A program made the translations under genes and the position numbers. A DNA stretch of 64,000 bases, taken from positions 62,001 through 126,000 of the forward strand of contig JAGWXD010000004.1 in NCBI GenBank assembly GCA_018970085.1, given 5' to 3'. Within the stretch, counting starts at the first letter, position 1, and every line of letters starts with the position of its first letter. This DNA is from Cyanobacteria bacterium REEB459 (lineage in GTDB: Bacteria > Cyanobacteriota > Cyanobacteriia > Phormidesmidales > Phormidesmidaceae). Below the pieces are notes generated by a model. It saw only the letters and a list, made by a program, of their open reading frames with translations. It made no database searches and was not told the DNA's origin. Below are positions 56,249-64,000 of this stretch, in pieces.

Positions 56249-57283
56249 TTATCGGGTTAAAGGAGCTTCTACCCCAGGCTTAGTGGCCAGCAACTCAGCA
56301 ATTTGCACCGCGTTAAGAGCCGCACCCTTACGAATTTGATCTCCACTCAACCACAGTTCTAACCCGTTAGGGTTAGAAATATCCTGGCGAATGCGGCCTA
56401 CCAGGACATCATCCTGACCGCTAGCGTCAATGGGCATGGGGAAGTAGTTACGATGCCAGTCCTCCACCAGCCTAACCCCTGGGGCCTGAGCCAGAATCTC
56501 CCTGGCCCTGGCTACGGCAAAGGGCTGAGTAAATTCTATATTGATGGCTTCAGAATGGGCACGCAGTACGGGAACCCGTACACAGGTGGCAGTAATCCGT
56601 AATCTGGGTGCAGAAAAAATCTTACGGGTTTCCTCCACCATTTTCATTTCTTCTTGACAATAGCCCAAATCATTTAATGGAGAATTATGGGGAAATAGGT
56701 TAAATGCCAGAGGATAGGGAAAGGCTTCCACTGCCGGGGGGTCACCAGCCAGAATGGCCTGGGTCTGCTGTTTTACCTCTTCCATCGCCCGGGCCCCTGC
56801 CCCACTGGCAGACTGGTAGGTGGCAATCACCAGGCGCTCAACGGGCTGAACCTGGTGCAAAGGCCAAACTGCTAAGGCCATTAAAATGGTGGTGCAGTTG
56901 GGGTTAGCAATGATTCCCTGATGTTGGTGGACTGTTTGGGAGTTAATTTCAGGGACAATCAGGGGGACGGATGGATCCATGCGAAAGGCACTGGAGTTGT
57001 CAATGGCGATCGCGCCGGCGGCAACAGCCCTGGGCAGCCACTGCAACGAAATCGAACCTCCAGCTGAGGCCAGCACCAGGTCAACTCCCTTAAAAGCAGC
57101 TTCCTCCAGGCTTTCAACCGGCAATGATTCCCCTTTGAAGCTCAGACGAGTGCCGGCTGAACGGGGGGAAGCTATTAACTTCAGGCTGCTCAAAGGAAAG
57201 GCCCGCTGTTCCAGGAGACTAAGAATTTCGCCCCCCACGGCCCCGGTAGCCCCTAAAATAGCAACGTTTAGCCCATTTGCCAC
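56249..57283 (-). CDS. asd: Aspartate-semialdehyde dehydrogenase
   Basis: Reduces aspartyl phosphate to aspartate semialdehyde with NADPH. The N-terminal motif VAILGATGAVGGEIL binds NADP, the active-site Cys is in IIANPNCTTIL, and LRITATCVRVPVLRAH is the conserved catalytic His region. The frame continues to a TTG at 57364, but the in-frame GTG at 57283 gives a normal 344-residue protein and starts near the conserved N-terminus. A 9-bp hairpin lies in the leader at 57350-57371. dapA follows, so the pair supplies wall and lysine precursors. Confidence 0.9.
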   Translation of the reverse strand: MANGLNVAILGATGAVGGEILSLLEQRAFPLSSLKLIASPRSAGTRLSFKGESLPVESLEEAAFKGVDLVLASAGGSISLQWLPRAVAAGAIAIDNSSAFRMDPSVPLIVPEINSQTVHQHQGIIANPNCTTILMALAVWPLHQVQPVERLVIATYQSASGAGARAMEEVKQQTQAILAGDPPAVEAFPYPLAFNLFPHNSPLNDLGYCQEEMKMVEETRKIFSAPRLRITATCVRVPVLRAHSEAINIEFTQPFAVARAREILAQAPGVRLVEDWHRNYFPMPIDASGQDDVLVGRIRQDISNPNGLELWLSGDQIRKGAALNAVQIAELLATKPGVEAPLTR

Positions 57284-57349
57284 AGCTGTGTCCCCATCCT
57301 CAGAAATAAAATATTTATCGATACTAGCAAGGAAGTGGATGGGGCGATC

Positions 57350-57371
57350 GGGCTGGTTCTGCAACCAGCCC
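57350..57371 (-). repeat. 9-bp inverted repeat in the asd/tig divergent region
   Basis: GGGCTGGTT (57350-57358) pairs with AACCAGCCC (57363-57371) across a 4-base loop. On the minus strand it would form a hairpin in the asd leader, 70-90 bases before the GTG start. Confidence 0.5.
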
Positions 57372-57452
57372 CGTTCCGCGGACTGATTTAGGTTATGCTG
57401 GTTAACCGGGTCAAAATTGATTAGTCAAGATCGATATCGTTCTTCAAGTTGA

Positions 57453-58886
57453 ATGAGTAGAACCTCCATGAAAGTAACCCAGGAAGTACTGCCCGATAGT
57501 CAGGTAGGACTAGAAATTGAGATTCCGCCTGAGCTTTCTCAAAAAACCTATGATCGGGTTCTGAGCAAGCTCATGAACACCACTACTATTCCAGGGTTTC
57601 GCAAGGGTAAAGTACCCAAACCCGTCTTTTTACAGCGTATTGGGGCCACTCAGTTTAAGGCAGCCGTACTTGAAGAATTATTGCAAACCGCTATTGATCA
57701 GGCTATTCAACAAGAAGCGATCGAGGCCCTCGGCAACTACCAGTTAACCTCTTCCTTTGAAGAATTGGTGAGCCAATATCAGCCCAACCAATCTCTTATT
57801 GTTAAAGCCACAGTCGATGTCCCCCCCCGGGTTACCCTGAAGCAGTACAAAGGGCTAACCATTGAAGCTGAAGAGGTTCTGCCGGATCTCGATCAAGTAG
57901 AACAGACCCTGACTAACTATCAAAATAAACGGGCTACCCTGGTACCCGTCGAAGAGCGCCCTGCCCAAATGGGGGATGTGGTGGTGGTTGACTTTGTTGG
58001 CAAGCTTAAAAAAGCCGCTGGCGAACTGGAAGAGTTCGAAGGCGGCTCCGGCAGCGACTACACCATCGAACTAGAGACTGGCCGTTTTATTCCAGGTTTT
58101 GTTGAAGGCATAGTGGGGATGGCCTTAGCAGAACGCAAGGATTTAGACATCGCCTTTCCAGAGGATTACGGTCAGCCCAATCTGGCAGGGCAGTCAGTGG
58201 TCTTCTCCATCACCATGAAGGAAATTAAAGAAAAGGAACTGCCCGATCTCGATGATGACTTTGCCCAGGATGTTAGTGAGTTCGAAACCCTTGAAGACCT
58301 GCGACAATCCTTAGTTGACCGGTACACCCAACAAGCAGAGAATGCCACCCGAAGCAATCAAGAAGCCGCCCTTCTCAAGGTCTTAGTCGATCACCTAGAA
58401 GCAGAAATTCCTGAGACCTTGATCCAGCAGGAGGTGGATTTCATCCTGCGTCAAACCCTGATGCAGCTCAGTCAGCAAGGACTTGACCTGAAGAAAATGA
58501 TGACTCAAGATCTGGTCAACTCCATGCGTCAACAGGCACGGCCCGATGCCTTAGCCCGTCTACGCAGTACGCTAGCCCTGGGAGAGGTGGCTAAGCAAGA
58601 AAATCTGACGGTACTTGAAGCCGATCTTCAAGCGCGGTTTGATCAGGCTATGGCCGAAGAGGATAGTGACGATACCATCGACCCAGAGCGCCTGAAGCAA
58701 TTTCTAGAGGAGGAATTACTTCAACAAACTATTTTTGACTGGCTATTTGAGGCAAACAGAATGGAGCTAGTGCCGGCGGGGACCCTGGCCAGTAGCCAGG
58801 CAGAAACCTCCAGCCCCGGTCTAGAGGCAATTACCCTGGATGCCGACGTGACCACCTTAGCCCCTAGCTCAGCGGAAGAGGAATAA
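57453..58886 (+). CDS. tig: Trigger factor
   Basis: The ribosome-associated chaperone and peptidyl-prolyl isomerase that meets nascent chains first. It has the N-terminal ribosome-binding domain with the GFRKGKVPK signature at about 45-53, a PPIase FKBP-like domain (about 160-250) with DFVGKL, and a C-terminal chaperone domain. 477 residues is slightly long, with an acidic tail (DADVTTLAPSSAEEE). Homologues begin at the MKVTQE of codon 6 (57468), which may be the real start. It is followed by clpP and clpX, in the usual order, after a 350-bp gap. Confidence 0.95.
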   Translation: MSRTSMKVTQEVLPDSQVGLEIEIPPELSQKTYDRVLSKLMNTTTIPGFRKGKVPKPVFLQRIGATQFKAAVLEELLQTAIDQAIQQEAIEALGNYQLTSSFEELVSQYQPNQSLIVKATVDVPPRVTLKQYKGLTIEAEEVLPDLDQVEQTLTNYQNKRATLVPVEERPAQMGDVVVVDFVGKLKKAAGELEEFEGGSGSDYTIELETGRFIPGFVEGIVGMALAERKDLDIAFPEDYGQPNLAGQSVVFSITMKEIKEKELPDLDDDFAQDVSEFETLEDLRQSLVDRYTQQAENATRSNQEAALLKVLVDHLEAEIPETLIQQEVDFILRQTLMQLSQQGLDLKKMMTQDLVNSMRQQARPDALARLRSTLALGEVAKQENLTVLEADLQARFDQAMAEEDSDDTIDPERLKQFLEEELLQQTIFDWLFEANRMELVPAGTLASSQAETSSPGLEAITLDADVTTLAPSSAEEE

Positions 58887-59278
58887 AATAGGAAGACCGG
58901 ATCTCGGGTTCGGTATCTGGGTCCTTGGTTCCTATCAAGCAACCCCATGCCCATACCCCGGGGCCTAAAATTAGCAACTCACCTGAGCCAGGGCAGGGGT
59001 CAGACGCCTACGGCTAAGGCCTCACTCTTGGCTCCATAACCTAGAATGCTCTCCGCCATCTCGCCTCAGATGGCCTGGGAATTTAGGGCATAATGGGGTA
59101 AGCTTCTTTGCTGATTTGTCCTGAGTTGCTTAAATCTTGTGTTAACTTTAACGACCTAAGCTTTTGGTGGCGTAGATCTATAGCAGGCAAAGGTCATCCC
59201 AGCGACAGTTAACTGCCCCAAGTCTTTTACGTTTCGTTGAAATTACTCGAAACCCTTGAAATATTGGCCAAACCTACT
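58887..59278. other. Intergenic region between tig and clpP
   Basis: About 390 bases. I see no gene or tRNA in it. A perfect 10-bp palindrome CAGTTAACTG lies near 59203, and a TAACGA with TTGCTT 17 bp before it (around 59130-59160) is a weak promoter candidate for clpP-clpX. No clear terminator for tig. Confidence 0.4.
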
Positions 59279-59965
59279 ATGATTGCATCGAACCCCATAC
59301 ACAGGTCAATTGTTAGCTTGAGTTCCTCCGCCAGCCAGCTCAACAGCCATAATGTGCTTCCCGTCGTCATAGAGCAGTCAGGTCGGGGAGAGCGAGCCTT
59401 TGATATCTACTCTCGCCTGCTGCGGGAGCGAATCATTTTTCTTGGCACCGCTATTGATGGCCAAGTAGCTGATTCCATAGTGGCTCAGCTACTGTACCTG
59501 GATGCTGAAGATCCAGAGAAGGATGTGCAAATTTACATCAACTCCCCTGGGGGCTCGGTGACTGCGGGGATGGCTATTTATGACACGATTCAGCAGATTC
59601 GTCCTGATGTCGTCACCATCTGTTTTGGGTTAGCGGCTAGTATGGGGGCTTTTTTGCTGTGTGCGGGGACCAAGGGTAAGCGGCTTTCCCTACCCAGTTC
59701 TCGGATTATGATTCACCAACCCCTAGGAGGAGCCCAGGGGCAGGCTGTTGACATTGCTATTCAGGCCAAGGAGATTTTATATCACAAAAATCGCCTGAAC
59801 CAATTGATTGCCCTCCACACTGGCCAGCCCATAGAGCGAGTAGAAGCTGACACCGAGCGAGATTTCTATATGTCTGCCGAGGAGGCCAGGGATTATGGCC
59901 TTATTGATGATGTCATCGAGCAACATTCCCTTTCGGTCAATCCTGCCCTGACTGCACTTAATTAA
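59279..59965 (+). CDS. clpP: ATP-dependent Clp protease proteolytic subunit
   Basis: A serine protease that forms the 14-subunit chamber used with ClpX. The active-site Ser is in GLAASMGAF, His in [10 protein letters not shown] and the Asp follows in the [10 protein letters not shown] region. It has the [18 protein letters not shown] motif. The frame begins with a TTG at 59237; the first ATG at 59279 gives 228 residues, a normal length with a short cyanobacterial N-terminal extension. No Shine-Dalgarno is clear. clpX starts 10 bp after it. Cyanobacteria have several ClpP paralogues; this clpX-linked copy is usually called clpP2, but the number is not used here. Confidence 0.94.
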   Translation: MIASNPIHRSIVSLSSSASQLNSHNVLPVVIEQSGRGERAFDIYSRLLRERIIFLGTAIDGQVADSIVAQLLYLDAEDPEKDVQIYINSPGGSVTAGMAIYDTIQQIRPDVVTICFGLAASMGAFLLCAGTKGKRLSLPSSRIMIHQPLGGAQGQAVDIAIQAKEILYHKNRLNQLIALHTGQPIERVEADTERDFYMSAEEARDYGLIDDVIEQHSLSVNPALTALN

Positions 59966-59974
59966 GGTCACGTT

Positions 59975-61318
59975 ATGTCAAAGTACGACTCCCATCTAAA
60001 GTGTTCCTTTTGTGGCAAGTCCCAGGAGCAGGTACGAAAACTCATTGCTGGCCCTGGTGTCTACATCTGCGACGAGTGTGTCGACCTGTGTAACGAAATC
60101 TTAGATGAGGAGTTATTCGATACAGGTACGGCGGTAGCTCAACCGGTGCCGCGCCGGGAGACTGCGTCTCCGGAGCGATCGCGCTCCACCACCGTGCCTA
60201 TTTCCATGAGCCAGCTACCCAAGCCCAAGGAAATCAAAGATTACCTGGATGATCATGTGATTGGCCAGGACGAAGCCAAAAAAGTACTTTCTGTAGCAGT
60301 CTATAATCACTACAAGCGCCTTAGCTACCTGCAGAACCAGCAGGAGGGTGCCACTGAAGACTCGATTGAACTGCAAAAATCCAATATCCTTTTAATTGGT
60401 CCCACCGGCTGCGGTAAAACACTGCTGGCCCAAACCCTGGCTCGCATCCTGGAGGTTCCCTTTGCCGTAGCCGATGCCACCACCCTGACCGAGGCCGGCT
60501 ATGTGGGAGAAGATGTAGAAAACATTCTACTGCGCCTGTTACAAGTGGCTGACCTAGACGTGGAAGAAGCCCAACGGGGCATTATCTACATTGATGAAAT
60601 TGATAAAATTGCCCGCAAGAGTGAAAATCCCTCCATCACCCGAGATGTTTCTGGAGAGGGGGTACAGCAAGCCCTATTAAAAATGCTGGAGGGCACCGTT
60701 GCTAATGTTCCTCCCCAGGGTGGTCGTAAGCATCCCTATCAAGACTGCATTCAGATTGATACCAGCAACATTTTATTCATCTGTGGCGGAGCCTTTGTCG
60801 GGCTTGAAAAAATTGTTGAGCAACGCATTGGCAAAAAATCCATCGGTTTTGTCCAACCTGGTGAAAACCAGATGTCTCGAGAAAAACGAGCCGCCGATAT
60901 TCTTCGCCATTTAGAACCCGATGACCTGGTTAAGTTTGGCTTGATTCCAGAATTCATTGGTCGTATTCCTGCCACTTCGGTCGTAGAACCTCTGGACGAA
61001 GATTCTCTAATGGCCATTCTTACCGAGCCTAAAAATGCCCTGGTAAAACAGTTTCAAAAGCTGATGCGGATGGATAATGTCCAGCTCGACTTTAAGCCCG
61101 ATGCCCTACGCGCCATTGCTCGCGAAGCCTATCGGCGTAAAACTGGGGCTCGAGCTTTGCGAGGAATTATCGAAGAATTAATGCTGGATGTTATGTATGA
61201 GCTCCCCTCTCGCAAAGATCTAAAACGCTGCACCATCACCCGAGAAATGGTTGAGCAACGGTCTACCGCTGATTTGTTGCTGCACCCCTCATCGATGCCC
61301 AAACCTGAGTCTGCCTAA
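59975..61318 (+). CDS. clpX: ATP-dependent Clp protease ATP-binding subunit ClpX
   Basis: An AAA+ unfoldase that feeds tagged proteins into ClpP. The N-terminal zinc finger reads [10 protein letters not shown] and CDECVDLC, Walker [13 protein letters not shown], Walker [12 protein letters not shown], the IGF-type ClpP-binding loop appears as [10 protein letters not shown], and the sensor [14 protein letters not shown] is intact. 447 residues is standard. It lies 10 bp after clpP; the alpha/beta hydrolase gene starts 2 bp after its stop, so it may be on the same transcript. Confidence 0.97.
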   Translation: MSKYDSHLKCSFCGKSQEQVRKLIAGPGVYICDECVDLCNEILDEELFDTGTAVAQPVPRRETASPERSRSTTVPISMSQLPKPKEIKDYLDDHVIGQDEAKKVLSVAVYNHYKRLSYLQNQQEGATEDSIELQKSNILLIGPTGCGKTLLAQTLARILEVPFAVADATTLTEAGYVGEDVENILLRLLQVADLDVEEAQRGIIYIDEIDKIARKSENPSITRDVSGEGVQQALLKMLEGTVANVPPQGGRKHPYQDCIQIDTSNILFICGGAFVGLEKIVEQRIGKKSIGFVQPGENQMSREKRAADILRHLEPDDLVKFGLIPEFIGRIPATSVVEPLDEDSLMAILTEPKNALVKQFQKLMRMDNVQLDFKPDALRAIAREAYRRKTGARALRGIIEELMLDVMYELPSRKDLKRCTITREMVEQRSTADLLLHPSSMPKPESA

Positions 61319-61320
61319 CT

Positions 61321-62190
61321 ATGCCTTACCTTCGGGTTAATCAGGTCGATCACTACTATGAGTGGATTGGCACAGAAACTCCCCGTTCTCCCCAATCGCA
61401 TCGGCCGGTATTAGTATTTATTCATGGCTGGGCCGGGTCTGCTCGCTACTGGATCAGCACAGCCCGGGTCCTGGCCAGTCACTACGACTGCTTGCTCTAC
61501 GATATGCGCGGCTTTGGTCGGTCTCAAATTACCGCTGCCCAGCGTAACCTGGTGGCAGAACGAGGCTACGACTTGAGTACTTTTGCCGAGGACTTGGCCC
61601 AGTTACTGGCTGCCTTAGAGATTTCTAGAGTGACTCTAAATGCCCACTCCATGGGCGCTTCAATCGCAGTTTTTTTTATCAACCAGTACCCTCACCTGGT
61701 AGATCGGGCCATTCTCACTTGTAATGGCATTTTTGAATACGATCAGGCGGCCTTTGAGGCCTTTTATCGCTTTGGTGGCTTAGTAGTGCGGTTTCGCCCG
61801 GCCTGGTTAGGGCGCATTCCTCTGATGCCCAGGTTTTTCATGGCTCGATTTTTACATCAACCGATTCCAGCCGCAGAGAAGATAGCCTTTCTGGAGGATT
61901 TTCTCAACGCCGACTATCAGACGGCTCTGGGTACCATTTTTACCTCTGTCAGCAAAACCGCCACGGAAATCATGCCCCTTGAATTTGCCCGCCTTACCGT
62001 ACCTACTCTGCTGATCTCAGGGGAGTATGACCAGATTACTCCAGCCCAGTTGGGGCGCCAGGCAGCCGACCTGAACCCTCTAATCAGCTATGGCCTGGTT
62101 AAGGCAACGGGTCATTTTCCTATGCTAGAAGACCCAGCTACCTACTTGAACTATGTATGGGATTTTCTAGGGTATACATCCGATCCTTAA
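61321..62190 (+). CDS. Alpha/beta hydrolase of unknown substrate
   Basis: A 289-residue alpha/beta-hydrolase. The oxyanion region FIHGWAGSARYW is followed by YDMRGFGRSQ, the nucleophile Ser in LNAHSMGAS (the AHSMG version of G-x-S-x-G), the Asp in ISGEYDQITP and the His in ATGHFPMLEDP, so the catalytic triad is complete. No signal peptide. It follows clpX by 2 bp, but the substrate is unknown, as is common for this fold. Its last 53 bases overlap the 3' end of the convergent TPR gene. Confidence 0.85.
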   Translation: MPYLRVNQVDHYYEWIGTETPRSPQSHRPVLVFIHGWAGSARYWISTARVLASHYDCLLYDMRGFGRSQITAAQRNLVAERGYDLSTFAEDLAQLLAALEISRVTLNAHSMGASIAVFFINQYPHLVDRAILTCNGIFEYDQAAFEAFYRFGGLVVRFRPAWLGRIPLMPRFFMARFLHQPIPAAEKIAFLEDFLNADYQTALGTIFTSVSKTATEIMPLEFARLTVPTLLISGEYDQITPAQLGRQAADLNPLISYGLVKATGHFPMLEDPATYLNYVWDFLGYTSDP

Positions 62191-63175
62191 TAGGCAGGGT
62201 CTCTGCCGGTAGACTGGCCTCTATGGGCAGCAGGGGAGAGCGGAAGCCCCGAGCCTGGTTGAGGGCGGCATAGCACTGGTGTAGGGTGTCTACTAACTTA
62301 GCGGCGCAGCGGTTATCCCCCAGGGCACAGGCAATGGTGAGGTGGTGTTGAAGATGAACAATGGCTCGATTGTAATCGTGGACCGCCAGGGTTAGGGTCG
62401 TCAGGTGGTTAAGAATACGCCGCACGGTGTGATTGTCAATCGCCCCTGCCCCCCGGTCAGAATTTTGAGTCTGTGCTTGCTGGAGTTTAAGAAAGCTTTC
62501 GTAACATCGAATCGCCTGGCTGTAGTGTTGCAGGCTTCTGTAGGTGTTGCCCAGATTTTGTAAAATATGGAGCTGCACGGTGAGCTGTTCTGTCTCCTGA
62601 GCGATGACCAGACTAGCCTGGTAAAGTTGAGCGGCCTGATGGTTTTCTCCCCTGGCACGATAAATCATCGCCAGGTTATTCAACGCTCGCATGGTGGCCG
62701 GTTGGTCCTTGATTTGATAGGCCAGATCAAGACTTTGTTGCATATAGTCGAGGGCCTGAGATAGATCCCCCAGGTGGCGATAGCTATTGCCCAGATGGTC
62801 TAAAACCTCTTGGAGAAGGACTGGATCTTGTAAACCCTGGGCCACCCGCAGGCACTGACGACCATAGTCTACTGCCCAGAGATAGTCGGCCAAGCGATAG
62901 TAGAGCGCTGACAGGGCTAGCAAAACCCTGGCCACCAGGGGTTGGTTACTAAGTCGCTGGTAGGCTAGCAGTGATTGCTGAATTAAGGCGAGCGCTGGGG
63001 GAAAACGACCCTGACGAAAATAGTCGATACCCTGATGTAGCCATTGCTGGGCTTCATCATTTAGGTATTGTTGATCACGAAGGGAGCAAGCTGAAGCTTC
63101 TCCAGCCTCAGAAATGGTGGATTGTTGCGCCAGAATTAAGGTGGAACGTAGGGCCGGAGAAAGGTAAGGTTCCAT
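62138..63175 (-). CDS. Tetratricopeptide-repeat protein
   Basis: A 345-residue protein with about six TPR units from about residue 40 to 270 (for example ALALIQQSLLAYQRLSNQP, VLDHLGNSYRHLGDLSQALD, LNNLAMIYRARGENHQAAQL, LQNLGNTYRSLQHYSQAIRC). No signal peptide, membrane span or enzyme domain is seen. It should bind proteins. The gene converges with the alpha/beta hydrolase gene with a 53-bp overlap and has a 237-bp upstream region separating it from the gloB-type gene, which reads in the same direction. Confidence 0.85.
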   Translation of the reverse strand: MEPYLSPALRSTLILAQQSTISEAGEASACSLRDQQYLNDEAQQWLHQGIDYFRQGRFPPALALIQQSLLAYQRLSNQPLVARVLLALSALYYRLADYLWAVDYGRQCLRVAQGLQDPVLLQEVLDHLGNSYRHLGDLSQALDYMQQSLDLAYQIKDQPATMRALNNLAMIYRARGENHQAAQLYQASLVIAQETEQLTVQLHILQNLGNTYRSLQHYSQAIRCYESFLKLQQAQTQNSDRGAGAIDNHTVRRILNHLTTLTLAVHDYNRAIVHLQHHLTIACALGDNRCAAKLVDTLHQCYAALNQARGFRSPLLPIEASLPAETLPIKDRMYTLENPIHSSSR

Positions 63176-63412
63176 CGGTCTACTCAGCCTTGCTACAGGG
63201 ATACTCAGGTAGCCTGTCTGGGTTGATTCATCCTGGTTAGCTAGGGACTAGCCTAGGGTGTTTACCCCAGCCTGGCTATGGACCTATCCTAACCAGACCG
63301 ATGGCGCTCACAGCTATTTAGAATAAAATCGGCATACAGGGACCCATTTCTAATCCTAGCTTTACAGTTCTATAAACAGGCTCCGTAAAAGTACATATTT
63401 ATAGCCTCTGAT

Positions 63413-64000
63413 TTAGAACCGGTCCTTCTGTTGTCGCAGGTGGGCAAAGGTTTGCTCGGAGGTTTGACCGTGTACGGCAGCCTGGAGAGCTGGCTGGTCC
63501 CAGCGCAGAAAGGGGTTAGTTAGTTTTTCCAGGCCTAGGGGGGTGGGGATAGTGGGTTGGTGCTGGGCCCGAAGAGCTTGCACTGTTACTAATCGCTGCT
63601 GCAAGGCGGCATTGGCGGTATCAACGCTGAGGGCAAACTCCAGATTTTTTAGGGTATACTCGTGGGCGCACCAAACCCAGGTGTGATCGGGAAGTTGCCT
63701 GAGTTTATTTAAGGAGTTAACCATCTGGCTGGGAGTGCCTTCGAAGAGCCGACCACATCCCCCCGCAAACAGGGTGTCTCCACAGAATAGCTCCCCCCAG
63801 GGCTCGGGGGCTTCTAGATCGGCAGGAGGAAAGTAATAGGCGATGTGGCCACGGGTATGGCCTGGCACAAAGAGTACCTGGCCTGATCGTTCCCCCAGGC
63901 TGACCCGGTCTCCCTCCTGCAAGAATACCTGTTGTTCTGGAATTCGACCCCGGTCCTGGGAGCCGCCGTAGACCACCGCCTCGGGAAAGTGTTTTAGCAG
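63413..64000 (-). CDS. gloB: Hydroxyacylglutathione hydrolase (glyoxalase II), partial
   Basis: The C-terminal 196 residues of a metallo-beta-lactamase-fold enzyme that splits S-lactoylglutathione into D-lactate and glutathione. Visible metal ligands are the His of [14 protein letters not shown], the Asp of [17 protein letters not shown] and the His of [15 protein letters not shown]; the HxHxDH part lies beyond the right edge. The frame continues to 64000 without a stop. The C-terminal glutathione-binding end ([13 protein letters not shown]) is typical. It partners with GloA encoded at 16416-16817. Confidence 0.93.
   Translation of the reverse strand: MLKHFPEAVVYGGSQDRGRIPEQQVFLQEGDRVSLGERSGQVLFVPGHTRGHIAYYFPPADLEAPEPWGELFCGDTLFAGGCGRLFEGTPSQMVNSLNKLRQLPDHTWVWCAHEYTLKNLEFALSVDTANAALQQRLVTVQALRAQHQPTIPTPLGLEKLTNPFLRWDQPALQAAVHGQTSEQTFAHLRQQKDRF

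Noticed and set aside
1-64000. CRISPR arrays, insertion sequences, prophage or toxin-antitoxin pairs
   Set aside because: I saw no regular spaced repeats, transposase or integrase motifs, nor short adjacent toxin/antitoxin frames. A profile search would be decisive.

Overview
The window is chromosomal DNA from a cyanobacterium of fairly high GC content. Three things point there: the many copies of the HIP1 octamer GCGATCGC (for example near 3246, 4910, 9230 and 20570), cyanobacterial gene neighbourhoods (rpsL-rpsG-fusA-tufA-rpsJ; tig-clpP-clpX divergent from asd-dapA-rnj; rne-rnhB; efp-accB), and protein types such as Gap2, a LabA-type NYN protein and FO-synthase CofH. The species cannot be named from the sequence. 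Coding density is high. I see no rRNA or tRNA gene, insertion sequence, prophage, CRISPR array or recognisable defence island.

Layout. 1-2.5 kb (minus): partial acyl-CoA thioesterase, M23 peptidase, biotin ligase. 2.8-6.1 kb (plus): msrA, a TolC-like outer-membrane protein, a NIF3-family protein. 6.2-7.2 kb (minus): gap2 with promoter and terminator. 7.5-12.5 kb (plus): murC, murB and a GH116 glucosidase. 12.5-13.7 kb (minus): AI-2E-type permease. 14-17.3 kb (plus): Rel/SpoT ppGpp enzyme, glyoxalase I, L33 and S18. 17.4-20.9 kb (minus): lptC, a LabA-family gene, metG. 21-29.7 kb: a DUF2993 protein, an EF-G-like GTPase whose catalytic His position is Ser, a degenerate MBL protein, a site-2 protease, a coiled-coil protein, efp, accB, pyrF and a secreted protein. 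29.6-39.6 kb: cofH, a RecB/Cas4-like plus RNase H-fold nuclease, a small conserved protein, a GAF-GGDEF-EAL protein, a DUF815 AAA+ ATPase, a second DUF2993 protein, and a Rho-N/DUF4912 protein behind an unusual nested inverted-repeat region. 39.8-47.4 kb: comB, the str operon, a LON-domain protein, pheA. 47.6-52.1 kb: a deacetylase/phosphodiester-glycosidase fusion, rnhB, rne. 52.1-53.0 kb: a long, probably untranslated leader of rne. 53-57.3 kb (minus): rnj, dapA, asd. 57.5-64 kb: tig, clpP, clpX, an alpha/beta hydrolase, a TPR protein and a partial glyoxalase II.

Most of the window is core machinery: envelope synthesis (murC, murB, lptC, M23, TolC), translation (S7, S10, S12, S18, L33, EF-G, EF-Tu, EF-P, MetG), RNA decay (RNase E, RNase J, RNase HII), proteostasis (Tig, ClpP, ClpX, MsrA, site-2 protease) and second-messenger signalling (ppGpp, c-di-GMP). 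No obviously new multi-gene system is visible. The most unusual items are single genes and sites: the nested inverted repeats near 38.1 kb, the four-Cys nuclease at 31.4 kb, the EF-G-like GTPase lacking the catalytic His, the lysine-rich EF-Tu tail, the EF-P insertion, the two-enzyme envelope fusion at 47.6 kb, and several long perfect hairpins.
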